Assembly: GCF_030814715.1 (NCBI RefSeq)
Contig: NZ_JAUSVO010000004.1
Span: forward strand, 186,001 to 250,000
DNA from: Kaistia dalseonensis
GTDB taxonomy: Bacteria > Pseudomonadota > Alphaproteobacteria > Rhizobiales > Kaistiaceae
Length of the DNA stretch: 64,000 nt
Direction of reading: 5' to 3'
Position numbers and translations under genes: made by a program. Below the pieces are notes generated by a model, which ran no database searches, was not told the DNA's origin, and saw only the letters and a list, made by a program, of their open reading frames with translations. Below, piece by piece: positions 18,303 to 27,548 of the stretch (within the stretch, counting starts at the first letter, position 1; each line of letters starts with the position of its first letter).

Positions 18303-19139
18303 ATGCCCCAGTATGGACATAACTCCTATCAGCCCCTGAACGATCTCGTTCGCATGGCCGAAGGCAGGCTCAACATTCGCGACCAGGACGAACTGGTCTC
18401 CCATGTCGTCGACGACGCGCTCGCCGGTCGCGGCGGCACGGTCTTCACGCTCAATCTCGATCATCTGGTAAAATTGCGCGACGAGCCGCGCTTTCGCGCC
18501 GCCTACCAGCGCGCCTCCTATGTCTCGGCCGATGGCGCGCCCGTCGTCACCATGGCCAAGGGTCTGGGCGAGCCCGTCGACCGCGTAACGGGCGCCGATC
18601 TGGTGCTGCCGCTCAGCCGCGCCGCTGCCGCGTCCGGCGTGCCGATCTACCTCTTCGGCACGGCCGACGCGGTGCGTGACAAGGCGGCCGCGCGCCTCAT
18701 GAAGGAGATTCCGGGGCTCGCGATCGCCGGCTCGGAATCGCCGCCATTCGGCTTCGATCCCGAGGGCGAGGCGGCGCGCGTGGCGGCGGAGCGCATCGCG
18801 GCATCCGGCGCGCGGATCTGCTTCGTGGCGCTCGGCGCCCCGAAGCAGGAATACTTCGCCAATCTGGCTGTCTGCCGCGTGCCCGGCGTGATGTTCATCT
18901 GTGTCGGCGCGGCGCTGGATTTCATCGCCGGCGAAACCCGCCGTGCCCCCGTCGTCTGGCAGAAAGCCGGTTTCGAATGGGCCTGGCGGCTGCTACAGGA
19001 GCCGCGCCGCCTGGTCCGGCGCTATACGCGCTCGCTGCTTTATTTCTTCAACTATCGCCTTCGCGGCGCCGACGATCGTATGCTGAGGGTTGATCGACGA
19101 CGGAATGGCGACGGTCGGCAGACCGGCTGGTTTGCGTGA
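18303..19139 (+). CDS. WecG/TagA/CpsF (GT26) family glycosyltransferase
   Basis: This protein of about 278 residues carries the GT26 pattern: FTLNLDHLVKLRDEP, YVSADGAPVV, RVTGADLVLPL, then FVALGAPKQEYFA and FICVGAALDFIAGE. WecG/TagA enzymes transfer N-acetylmannosaminuronate or N-acetylmannosamine to a lipid-linked GlcNAc, and the holdfast protein HfsJ is of this family. The start is uncertain: the ATG giving MPQYGHNSYQ is used, and another in frame at 18240 would add 21 residues. It is divergent from the GH10 gene and followed by a GT4-type gene 15 bases on. It is probably an early glycosyl-transfer step at the membrane. Confidence 0.87.
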   Translation: MPQYGHNSYQPLNDLVRMAEGRLNIRDQDELVSHVVDDALAGRGGTVFTLNLDHLVKLRDEPRFRAAYQRASYVSADGAPVVTMAKGLGEPVDRVTGADLVLPLSRAAAASGVPIYLFGTADAVRDKAAARLMKEIPGLAIAGSESPPFGFDPEGEAARVAAERIAASGARICFVALGAPKQEYFANLAVCRVPGVMFICVGAALDFIAGETRRAPVVWQKAGFEWAWRLLQEPRRLVRRYTRSLLYFFNYRLRGADDRMLRVDRRRNGDGRQTGWFA

Positions 19140-19154
19140 TTGCGGGATAGATCG

Positions 19155-20387
19155 ATGGTCCATCGCCTCACAATGCTGCACCCGATCGATCCGCGCGGCC
19201 GCAAGGTCGGCGGGATCGAGACGCATGTCCGCCTGATGTACGAACGCCGGCCGGCCGATTTCTCCGTCCTGCTGGTCGGCATAGACGAGCGGGGCGATCT
19301 GGAGCTCGGCCGTCCCGTCAAGCTGCAGCTCGGCGATCACAGCGTCGATTTCCTGCCCGTCGCCCGCATTCCCGACAGCGAGATCCACACCGCAGCGAAG
19401 AAGCTCGGCCAGTCGGTGACGCTGCGCTTCGCGCTTGGCGCCCTGCGCTATCTGCCCACGATCCGCCGCCTCGGCGACGCGCCCGAGGCCACGACCGAAT
19501 TGCAGCGCTTCGAGCTCGGCCTGATCGGGCGGCTGATCGGCCGGCCAGTCGTGCAGATCGTGCATGGCGAGGGCAGCCGCAAGGACAAGATGGATTCACT
19601 GATCCGCCGCTTCTGGTATCTGAATCTTGTCAATGAGCGCATCGCGCTGTCGCTCGCGAGCCGCATCGTCTGCGTCAATGCCAGCATCATCGAGCGCTTC
19701 AAGAAGATCGCGCCGCGGCTCCTGTCGAAATCGGAGCTGCTGACCGTTTCCGTCGACATGGACCGATTCACGGCGGCGCCGTTCCCGGACGACGACATAT
19801 TCCGCATCGTCTTCGCGGGGCGGCTCGACAGCTTCAAGGATCCGGGGCTGATGTTCCAGACCATGCGGCGCCTGCACTGGTCGCTCGGCGGAAAGTTCGA
19901 GTTCCACTATGTCGGCACCAGCGATCCGCATCGCTTCCCCGAATTCCAGGCGATCGCACCCTATACGGTGCTGCACGGCTTCCAGGATTCGGCCGGCGTC
20001 GCCGCCGTGCTGCGCCACTGCCATGCCGGTGTCCTGACCTCCTATTTCGAGGGCATGCCGTGCTTCCTGCTCGAATTGCTGTCGAGCGGCCGCCCGATCG
20101 GTGCTGTCCGCCTGCCGCAGTTCGATTCGCTCGTCATCAATGGCGAGAGTGGGTTCCTGGTCGATCGGTCCGAGAGTGCGGCGGAGACGGCCGAGCGGCT
20201 GAGGGAGGGCTTTCTCGCGCTCCGGCAGCAAATGAGCGAGCGCAAGCTCGATCCGGCCGCGATCCGAAAGAAGGTGCTGCCCTATTCGACGCGCACGCAA
20301 ATGCCGCGACTGTTCGACCGCCACCGCCGCCTCGCCCGCAAGGCGGCGCCGCCACGCACCGAGGCGCTGCGCGACGGTTCGTCCTGA
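19155..20387 (+). CDS. Glycosyltransferase, GT4-like
   Basis: This 410-residue GT-B fold transferase has GRKVGGIETHVRLMYER at the N-terminus (acceptor-side glycine loop), and VQIVHGEGSR with VCVNASIIERF in the middle. The C-terminal half has IVFAGRLDSFKDPGLMF and SYFEGMPCFLLELLSSGRP, containing E-x7-E. The ATG follows a GGGAT stretch, 15 bases after the WecG-type gene, so the two are probably one transcript. An in-frame TTG at 19140 exists but is less likely. It converges on the next glycosyltransferase gene with a 6-base gap. It should build the same surface glycan; sugar specificity is unknown. Confidence 0.85.
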   Translation: MVHRLTMLHPIDPRGRKVGGIETHVRLMYERRPADFSVLLVGIDERGDLELGRPVKLQLGDHSVDFLPVARIPDSEIHTAAKKLGQSVTLRFALGALRYLPTIRRLGDAPEATTELQRFELGLIGRLIGRPVVQIVHGEGSRKDKMDSLIRRFWYLNLVNERIALSLASRIVCVNASIIERFKKIAPRLLSKSELLTVSVDMDRFTAAPFPDDDIFRIVFAGRLDSFKDPGLMFQTMRRLHWSLGGKFEFHYVGTSDPHRFPEFQAIAPYTVLHGFQDSAGVAAVLRHCHAGVLTSYFEGMPCFLLELLSSGRPIGAVRLPQFDSLVINGESGFLVDRSESAAETAERLREGFLALRQQMSERKLDPAAIRKKVLPYSTRTQMPRLFDRHRRLARKAAPPRTEALRDGSS

Positions 20388-20393
20388 GCGTGT

Positions 20394-21461
20394 TCAGCGC
20401 TGGGCGAGGACTTCGTCGAGCAGGTCCGCCCAAGCGTTGAACCCGGCTTCGACGGAGAAGATGCGCGCGCGCTCGATCCGAGGTGCCGGGTCGCCGGGCA
20501 TCGCCAGTGCGGCATCGATCGCGCGGGTCATCGCCGCCGTGTCGCCGATCGGCACGATCGTGCCGAAATGGCCGCCATCGACGATTTCGCGCGGGCCGTC
20601 GCAATCGGTCACGACCAGCGGCAGGCCGGCGGAGAGAGCTTCCACGGCGACGAGGCCGAACGCCTCGGAGCGCGAGGCGATGACGCAGAGCCTGGCCATT
20701 CCATAGAGCGTCGCGGGGTCGACGAAGCCTGCGAGCTCGATGCGGTCGGCGAGGCCGAGACGGTCGATCTGGGCCTGGAGCCGGTCGTGTTCGGCGCCCT
20801 TGCCGGCGATGATCAGACGGGCGCCGGGCGTGGACACCGCGCCGAACGCCGTGATGAGGAGGTCGAAGCCCTTGTCGCCCGAGAGGCGTCCCAGCGCGAC
20901 GACAATGGGCCGGCGGGCCAGAAGTGCCTGCGCGTCGGCCACCGGCTGTTGCGCCGGCACGGGATTATAGATCCGGACGGTCCGCGCGGGATCGGCGCCC
21001 CAGCGCTCGATCATGGTGCGGGTGAGCCCGTCGGAAACGCAGACGATCCGGCTCGCGAGCCGGCTGAGCAGCGGCAGGCCGTAATGGCCGGCGGCGGAGA
21101 GCATGCCGGTTTTGTATTCGAGGAAGCCATGAAACGAGATGATCAGCGATGTCCGGCTCCCGACGAGAAGCTTCGCCGCGGCGAGCTTGACCGCATTGCC
21201 GGTGATCGCCGTCAGCGTGGCGTCTGGCTTGAACGAGCGCAGCAATCGGGCGGCGGCGAGCGTGCTGCGGGCATTGCCCGTGCCGAGAATTTCGAGCCGG
21301 ACGAGGGGGCTCAGAAGCGCGGACCCGTCGCCTTCCTCGTCGATCGCGAGCACGACTTCGTCGCCGCGCTCGGCAAAGAGCGAGGCGAGCAGCGCCCAGA
21401 TCGGTTCGGCGCCACCACCGGAGAGGGAGCGCGTATAAAAGAGATACTTACGCTTTTGCAT
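20394..21461 (-). CDS. Glycosyltransferase, GT4-like
   Basis: This protein of about 355 residues starts with YLFYTRSLSGGGAEPIWALLAS, a GT4 N-terminal glycine loop. It continues with LIISFHGFLEYKTG and ends with the donor half VVALGRLSGDKGFDLL, LIIAGKGAEHDRLQ, SRSEAFGLVAVEALSAGLP and the family ending DCDGPREIV. I start at the ATG giving MQKRKYLFY. An in-frame ATG at 21521 would leave only 22 bases to the divergent gene. It reads towards the preceding GT gene, and the 82-base gap to the next gene is a short divergent promoter region. The role is addition of a sugar to the repeat unit, by context. Confidence 0.85.
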   Translation of the reverse strand: MQKRKYLFYTRSLSGGGAEPIWALLASLFAERGDEVVLAIDEEGDGSALLSPLVRLEILGTGNARSTLAAARLLRSFKPDATLTAITGNAVKLAAAKLLVGSRTSLIISFHGFLEYKTGMLSAAGHYGLPLLSRLASRIVCVSDGLTRTMIERWGADPARTVRIYNPVPAQQPVADAQALLARRPIVVALGRLSGDKGFDLLITAFGAVSTPGARLIIAGKGAEHDRLQAQIDRLGLADRIELAGFVDPATLYGMARLCVIASRSEAFGLVAVEALSAGLPLVVTDCDGPREIVDGGHFGTIVPIGDTAAMTRAIDAALAMPGDPAPRIERARIFSVEAGFNAWADLLDEVLAQR

Positions 21462-21543
21462 TAGTCGATCAGAGTTCGAGATCGTCTCGGCGTCATTTGG
21501 GGCCAGAGCCGTAAAGTCCATCCTAACCGGACGCCGGAATATC

Positions 21544-23013
21544 ATGGCCATGCGCATCGCGGTGAAGCTCGATCCGGCCCGTCTGCGAGCCTGGCAGGTC
21601 CATGTGGTGGAAAGCCTCGCCACGGCTGGCCATGCCGTCACGGTCGTTGCTCATTCAGTCCCCGATCCATGGCCGGAAAGCGCCAGCCTGCTCCTGCGGC
21701 TTGAGTCATTGCTCTTCGGTATTCCCTCTGACAGCGCCATGGCCGAAAGGGCGTGGTCGGCGCTCGATCGTCCCGGGGGCGATAGCGGGAAAGCCGATCT
21801 GGTCGTCGATCTGGCGAATGGTACGGCTGATCCGCCGCAATCGGATCCGACGCTCGGCCTCACCTGCGATGGCGGCCCGTTCGAGACGGGCATCCTCGCC
21901 GCCATCCTCGATCGGCGCACGCCTGTGCTCGCGACCTCGCTATCCGATGAAGGCGGCCGGCGCGACCTGACGCAGGCGCGGCCTGCGGTCGAAAGTCCGG
22001 ATAATGCGGCCGCCGCGCTCGGCATGCTCTATGGCCGGGCCGCTGCCATGCTGCTGCGCGATGTGGCACGGCTGGAGCATGGCATGCCAGCGGGGCTGGC
22101 ACCGGTGGCCGGGATCTCCGGCGGGCGAGGGCCGGCGGCGTTTCTGGTCGATAGCCTCCGACGGCGCGTCGTCCGCCGGCTCGATCGCCTGCTCGGCCGC
22201 GGGCCGACATGGCATGTGGCGCTTCGAACCCGACAAGGCGCAGCGGGCTTTCCCGCCCTCGGCCCGCATGGCTTTCGCAGGCTCGCCGATGACGGCGCCC
22301 GCTTCTATGCCGACCCCTTTCTCTGGCAGGCGGAGGGCCGAACCTTCCTGCTGGTGGAGGAGTTCCCCTATGCCACCGGCAAGGGCGTGATCTCCTGCGC
22401 CGAGATTTCCTCCGATGGCACGGTCTCGCCGCCACGGATCGTGCTGGAGACGGATTGCCACCTCTCCTATCCCTTCGTCTTCGCCCATGACGGCGCAATC
22501 TGGATGATCCCGGAAACGTCGGGCCGGCGGACGGTCGAGCTCTATCGCGCCGACCCGTTTCCCGCCTCCTGGACGCTCCATGCCGTGCTCATGGACGATA
22601 TCGATCTCTCCGATGTGACGATCGAGCAGATCGGTGATCGCTGGTGGATGTTCGGGGCATCGCGGGCGCGCTGGACGTCGAGCTGGGATGCGCTCTCGCT
22701 CTTCCATGCGCCGAGCCCTTTCGGTCCCTGGACGGCGCACCTGGGCAATCCCGTCAAGGTCGATCTCACCGCCGCGCGGCCGGCGGGGCGGCTGATGCGG
22801 ATCGATGGACAATGGATCCGCCCGGCGCAGGATAGCGCCGGCGGCTATGGCGCAGCGCTCGCCTTTACAGCGATAGAGCGTCTCTCAGAGACGGACTTTG
22901 CCGAACGCGTGCTGAGCAGGGTGCGGCCCTGGGGCGACAATACCGGACTGCACAGCTATGACCGGACGGGAGCGGTCGAGGCGATCGACCTGTTTGGTCC
23001 GCGATCGGCATAG
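21544..23013 (+). CDS. GIPC-transferase-like / formyltransferase-like glycan protein
   Basis: This 489-residue protein resembles the N-terminal domain of plant glucosamine inositolphosphorylceramide transferase, a five-bladed propeller found in bacterial polysaccharide clusters. Supporting segments are GARFYADPFLWQAEGRTFLL, VEEFPYATGKGVIS, HLSYPFVFAHDGAIWMIPET and MRIDGQWIRPAQDS, whose repeated Trp/Glu/Asp spacing looks like beta-propeller blades. The first 200 residues (MRIAVKLDPARLRAWQ) resemble the formyltransferase-like half often fused to it and are weakly conserved. It closes the polysaccharide locus and converges on the phosphonate acetyltransferase gene. Activity is unproven in bacteria, so transferase or glycan-binding roles are both open. 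Confidence 0.7.
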   Translation: MAMRIAVKLDPARLRAWQVHVVESLATAGHAVTVVAHSVPDPWPESASLLLRLESLLFGIPSDSAMAERAWSALDRPGGDSGKADLVVDLANGTADPPQSDPTLGLTCDGGPFETGILAAILDRRTPVLATSLSDEGGRRDLTQARPAVESPDNAAAALGMLYGRAAAMLLRDVARLEHGMPAGLAPVAGISGGRGPAAFLVDSLRRRVVRRLDRLLGRGPTWHVALRTRQGAAGFPALGPHGFRRLADDGARFYADPFLWQAEGRTFLLVEEFPYATGKGVISCAEISSDGTVSPPRIVLETDCHLSYPFVFAHDGAIWMIPETSGRRTVELYRADPFPASWTLHAVLMDDIDLSDVTIEQIGDRWWMFGASRARWTSSWDALSLFHAPSPFGPWTAHLGNPVKVDLTAARPAGRLMRIDGQWIRPAQDSAGGYGAALAFTAIERLSETDFAERVLSRVRPWGDNTGLHSYDRTGAVEAIDLFGPRSA

Positions 23014-23070
23014 CGAGCCGCGTCCGCTCCGTGCCCGGCCTACGAAGGAGAAGACGGAAGGCAGAGAGAC

Positions 23071-23682
23071 CTATCCGCCGTGCTTCTCAAGAAAGGCCTC
23101 GATCGGCAGCGCGCGGAAATCGGGCAAAGCGAGGCGCAGCCGCTCATGGTCCCAGTCCCACCAGCCGAGCGCCAGCAGCCGCTCCGCGATCGGCTCGGGA
23201 AAGCGCCGCTTGACCGGCTTTGCCGCCACGCCGACCGCTATCTCATAGGGGCCGACATCCTTGCTGACGACGGCGCCGGCGCCGATGATCGCGCCGGTTC
23301 CGATCGAGATGCCGGCGAGCACCGTCACGCCATGGCCGATCCAGACGTCATGGCCGATCGTGACGTGGTGGTCACGGCGCCATTCGAAAAATGAGTCCTC
23401 ATCCGCTTCGCCGTCGAAATAATACGAGGCACGGTAGGTGAAGTGGGATTGCGAGGCGCGCCAATGTGGGTGATTGCCGGGATTGATCCTGACCGACGCG
23501 GCGATCGAGCAGAACTTGCCGATGGTCGAGTAGATCACGTCGCCATTCTCGGAGATGTAGGAATAATCCCCCATCTCCGTCTCGGTCAGCGACGTGCGCG
23601 CGCCGACCTGCGTGTAGCGGCCGAGGGCGGAACGGGTGATCTTGGCTGTCGGGTCGACGGTCGGCGTGAGGCTCAATCGCAT
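23071..23682 (-). CDS. Phosphonate-locus hexapeptide (LbH) acetyltransferase
   Basis: This 203-residue protein is built of left-handed beta-helix repeats (ITRSALGRYTQVGA, IGHDVWIGHGVTVLAGISIG, IGAGAVVSKDVGPYEIAVGV), with FCSIAASVRINPGNHPHWR before them. This is the layout of the transferase-hexapeptide protein regularly found beside C-P lyase genes (TIGR03308 type). It may acetylate an aminoalkylphosphonate or another pathway metabolite; the substrate is not known. The chosen ATG follows a CCGGA site. An upstream ATG would add 16 poorly matching residues. It is divergent from phnC, so the shared gap probably carries both promoters. Confidence 0.85.
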   Translation of the reverse strand: MRLSLTPTVDPTAKITRSALGRYTQVGARTSLTETEMGDYSYISENGDVIYSTIGKFCSIAASVRINPGNHPHWRASQSHFTYRASYYFDGEADEDSFFEWRRDHHVTIGHDVWIGHGVTVLAGISIGTGAIIGAGAVVSKDVGPYEIAVGVAAKPVKRRFPEPIAERLLALGWWDWDHERLRLALPDFRALPIEAFLEKHGG

Positions 23683-23866
23683 GGTTCTATCCGGATCTGA
23701 TGGGCGCCGGCGAAGGTGCAGAATCGTCATGACGCAATGATGAATGAGCCGGCGAATGAATAATTCGCAGGGCTGACAGGTCCTTACGGGTTTGTCCCCG
23801 GATGGTGTGGACTGTCACATCAGATTTGCATGGATCGGGGAGTATCGCCTCGCCCAGGAGATGCTC

Positions 23867-24676
<810 letters not shown>

Positions 24677-24738
24677 TGCCCGTGCATCGGCATCCCAATC
24701 GGCGCCATGACGGCGTCGCCAACCACCGGAGAGACCCC

Positions 24739-25671
24739 ATGTTCAACCGCCGTACCCTGATCGGTGCCGCCGTCGCCACGCTGGCGCTGGCCGGTGTCGC
24801 CCATGCCGAAGACTGGAAGGCCCAGTATCCGGAACTGACGATCGCCGTCATCCCGGCCGAGAATGCCTCGACCACCACCGATCGTTATCAGCCGCTGGCC
24901 GACTATCTCGGCAAGCAGCTCGGCGTTCCGGTCAAGCTCGCTGTGGCGACCGACTATGCGGCCGTAATCGAGGCGCAGCGCGCCGGCAACGCGCAGATCG
25001 CCTTCTACGGCCCGGCCTCCTATGCCCGCGCCGTGCTGACCGGCGTCGCCACCGAGCCGGTTGCCGTCTCGCGTCATTCGAACGGCCTGACCGGCTATTA
25101 TTCGGTCATCTACACGCTCGCCAACAGCCCGAACAAGTCGATCGACGATCTGAAGGGCAAGAAGCTCGCCCTCGTCGACCCGAACTCCACCTCGGGCAAC
25201 AATGCGCCGCGCTTCTTCCTGCATCGCGACGGCAAGGATGTCGACACGTTCTTCGGCGAGGCGATCTTCGCCGGCAGCCATGACAACGCCGTTCTCGCGC
25301 TCGCCCAGGGCACGGTCGACGCCGCCGCCAATTCCTGGAATTCGGAAGACGATTCCAACCTGACGCGCATGCTGACCAAGGGCATCCTCAAGGACGCCAA
25401 TGGTAATCCGATGAAGAAGGAAGACTTCCGCATCGTCTTCAAGTCGGACTTCCTGCCCGAGGGCCCGTATTCGGTCCTGTCGTCGCTGCCGGACGATCTG
25501 AAGAAGCAGATCACCGAGGCTTTCCTTTCCATGCCGAAGAACGACAAGAAGGCCTTCGACGGCCTGTCGGACGGCAAGGACATCGAGTTCGCGCCGATCA
25601 CCGCCAAGGACTATCAGCCGATCGTCGACATGGTGAAGTTCAACGACGAGCAGCGCAAGAAGAGCTCGTAA
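24739..25671 (+). CDS. phnD: Phosphonate ABC transporter substrate-binding protein
   Basis: This 310-residue periplasmic protein starts with a Sec signal (FNRRTLIGAAVATLALAGVAHA, cleavage before EDW). The mature domain has LTIAVIPAENAS, RYQPLADYLGKQLG, AFYGPASYARAV, LVDPNSTSGNNAPRFFL and the late KDYQPIVDMVKF, the phosphate/phosphonate-binding type II fold. A GGAGAG site lies 6 bases before the ATG. It is followed by a strong hairpin before phnE1, so it is probably made in excess of the permeases, as binding proteins usually are. Confidence 0.96.
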   Translation: MFNRRTLIGAAVATLALAGVAHAEDWKAQYPELTIAVIPAENASTTTDRYQPLADYLGKQLGVPVKLAVATDYAAVIEAQRAGNAQIAFYGPASYARAVLTGVATEPVAVSRHSNGLTGYYSVIYTLANSPNKSIDDLKGKKLALVDPNSTSGNNAPRFFLHRDGKDVDTFFGEAIFAGSHDNAVLALAQGTVDAAANSWNSEDDSNLTRMLTKGILKDANGNPMKKEDFRIVFKSDFLPEGPYSVLSSLPDDLKKQITEAFLSMPKNDKKAFDGLSDGKDIEFAPITAKDYQPIVDMVKFNDEQRKKSS

Positions 25672-25693
25672 GCTCCTTCTACGCCTGAAATCG

Positions 25694-25724
25694 GAGGCGG
25701 CCGTCCAGCGGCCGCCTCTTCTTC
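25694..25724 (+). terminator. GC-rich hairpin between phnD and phnE1 (partial terminator/attenuator)
   Basis: A perfect 10-base inverted repeat, GAGGCGGCCG and CGGCCGCCTC, surrounds a 5-base TCCAG loop and is followed by the pyrimidine run TTCTTC. It begins 22 bases after the phnD stop. Placed inside the operon, it would either partly stop transcription or protect the 3' end of phnCD mRNA. The T-run is interrupted, so complete termination is unlikely. Confidence 0.75.
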
Positions 25725-25757
25725 GTGATGCGCGATCGACAGCGATCGGAGGCCCCC

Positions 25758-26642
25758 TTGGCGACAGCCATTCCCGTTCTGCCGGCCGGCCAGGCCAAGG
25801 CTCTCGACGATGCCTACCAGGCCGCCGTCTCCGCGCGCCGGCTGCGCACGCTGATGGTGCTCGGCATCATCGTCGTCCTGATCCTGATCAGCGCCAATCT
25901 CGCCCATGTCCGCCCGCTGACGCTCTTCGGCAATATCGGCAATTTCGGCAGCTTCATCGGCAAGACCATTCCGGTCCTGACCTTCGGCAATTTCTTCGCC
26001 GACATGCGGGAATGGTACTGGAATTTCCCGAAATGGCTGGGCCTGCTCGGCCAGACGATACTGATCGCCTATCTCGGCACCTTCATGGGCGCGATCGTCG
26101 CCTTCTGCCTCTGCTTTCTCGCCTCGGCCAATCTCGCGCAGAGCCGCTGGACGCGCATCGTGGCGCGCCGCTTCCTCGAATTCTGCCGCACGGTGCCGGA
26201 CATCGTCTTCGCGCTGATCTTCGTCATCGCCTTCGGCCTCGGCCCGATGGCCGGCGTCTTCGCGCTCTCGATCCACACGGTCGGCGCGCTCGGCAAGCTC
26301 TTCGCCGAAGTGGTCGAGAATATCGACATGAAGCCCGTCGAGGGCATGTCGGCGGCCGGCGCCAACTGGTTCCAGACGATCCGCTTCGCCGTGCTGCCCC
26401 AGGTTCTGCCGGGCTTCGCGTCCTATTCGCTGCTGCGCTTCGAGATCAATGTGCGCGGCGCGGGCGTGATGGGCTTCGTCGGGGCGGGCGGTATCGGCCA
26501 GGAGTTCCTCGTTGCGATCCGCAACTTCTATTACACCGACGTCAGCGCGATCCTGTTGATGATCATCGCGACGGTCATCCTGATCGATCTCGGCACGGAG
26601 CAGGTCCGGCACAGGCTGATCGGCATCGGAGAGCATCGATGA
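25758..26642 (+). CDS. phnE: Phosphonate ABC transporter permease 1
   Basis: This 294-residue permease has about six hydrophobic helices (LMVLGIIVVLILISANL first) and the inner-membrane EAA-type loop VEGMSAAGANWFQTIRFAVLPQVLP, which contacts PhnC. I choose a TTG start because CGGAGG stands 5 bases before it. In-frame GTG/ATG codons at 25725/25728 lie immediately after the hairpin and have no ribosome site. It would thus begin 39 bases beyond the hairpin. Its TGA overlaps the phnE2 ATG (ATGA). Tandem phnE genes are usual in rhizobia. Confidence 0.93.
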   Translation: MATAIPVLPAGQAKALDDAYQAAVSARRLRTLMVLGIIVVLILISANLAHVRPLTLFGNIGNFGSFIGKTIPVLTFGNFFADMREWYWNFPKWLGLLGQTILIAYLGTFMGAIVAFCLCFLASANLAQSRWTRIVARRFLEFCRTVPDIVFALIFVIAFGLGPMAGVFALSIHTVGALGKLFAEVVENIDMKPVEGMSAAGANWFQTIRFAVLPQVLPGFASYSLLRFEINVRGAGVMGFVGAGGIGQEFLVAIRNFYYTDVSAILLMIIATVILIDLGTEQVRHRLIGIGEHR

Positions 26643-27529
26643 GCGTCAACGCACCTGAAATCGCTCCGTCCGCCGGGCGGCTGCGTGCCGCGGCCCTCGC
26701 CGATCTCGGCGGATTGAGAGACCGTCACGGCGTGCACTTCCGCCCTTCCATGCGCCGGCGCATCCTGGCCATCGGTATCCCGCTGGTCCTGATCGCGCTG
26801 GCGATCTTCGCGATGGTCGTGCTGAATTTCTCGCTCGTCCGCATCCTGAACGGCCTGCATCGGCTCGGCCAGTTCGCCATCCTCATGATGCCGCCCGAGC
26901 CGCAGGGGCGCTTCGTCGCCTTCTCGATTGCGCTCGGCGAGACGCTCGGCATCGCCTTTCTCGGTACGCTGGTTGCCGCCGTGCTGGCCTTCCCGGTCGC
27001 CTTCCTCGCGGCCAAGAACGTCATCCCGAACATATTCGCCCATTTCGCGGTCCGCCGCGCCTTCGACGTGATCCGCTCGGTCGACACGCTGATCTGGGCG
27101 CTGATGTGGATCAACGTGGTGGGTCTCGGCCCCTTCGCCGGCGTGCTCGCCATCGCCTGCTCGGATTTCGGCTCGTTCGGCAAGCTGTTCTCGGAGGCGA
27201 TCGAGGCGACGGACGGCAAGGCGGTCGAAGGCGTCACGGCCTCGGGCGGCAGCAAATTGCATCAGGTCCGCTTTGGCCTGTTGCCGCAGGTGCTGCCCGT
27301 CATCGCGAGTCAGGTGCTCTATTTCTTCGAATCGAACACGCGTTCGGCGACCATTATCGGCATTGTCGGTGCCGGCGGCGTCGGCGCCTATCTGACGGAA
27401 CTGATCCGCGTGCTCGAATTGCAGCAGGTCGCGTTCCTGATCCTGATGATCCTGGTCACGGTCGCCATCATCGATTTCATTTCGTCGAAGCTGCGGCTCG
27501 CCATCATCGGCAAGGCCAAGATCGTCTGA
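26639..27529 (+). CDS. phnE: Phosphonate ABC transporter permease 2
   Basis: This 296-residue permease pairs with the preceding one. It has a charged N-terminus (RRRILAIGIPLVLIALAIF), about six helices, SVDTLIWALMWINVVGLGPFAG, and the coupling loop VEGVTASGGSKLHQVRFGLLPQVLP, closely parallel to that of permease 1. FESNTRSATIIGIVGAGG near the C-terminus is typical of PhnE. It overlaps the upstream gene by four bases. Its own stop codon lies inside a hairpin that separates it from the convergent phnF. Confidence 0.95.
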   Translation: MSVNAPEIAPSAGRLRAAALADLGGLRDRHGVHFRPSMRRRILAIGIPLVLIALAIFAMVVLNFSLVRILNGLHRLGQFAILMMPPEPQGRFVAFSIALGETLGIAFLGTLVAAVLAFPVAFLAAKNVIPNIFAHFAVRRAFDVIRSVDTLIWALMWINVVGLGPFAGVLAIACSDFGSFGKLFSEAIEATDGKAVEGVTASGGSKLHQVRFGLLPQVLPVIASQVLYFFESNTRSATIIGIVGAGGVGAYLTELIRVLELQQVAFLILMILVTVAIIDFISSKLRLAIIGKAKIV

Positions 27530-27548
27530 GGCGCGAAGGCGCGCCTCA
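27527..27548. terminator. Bidirectional hairpin containing both phnE2 and phnF stop codons
   Basis: A perfect 9-base inverted repeat, TGAGGCGCG and CGCGCCTCA with an AAGG loop. The left arm begins with the TGA of phnE2. The right arm, read on the other strand, begins with the TGA of phnF. Short T-rich tracts are weak on both sides, so this may act as a mutual terminator or as an mRNA-protecting stem for both transcripts. Confidence 0.75.

Noticed and set aside
23812-23830. Pho box before phnC
   Set aside because: Only the first half CTGTCAC is good; the second half expected 11 bases later reads GATTTGC. Not enough to list as a site.
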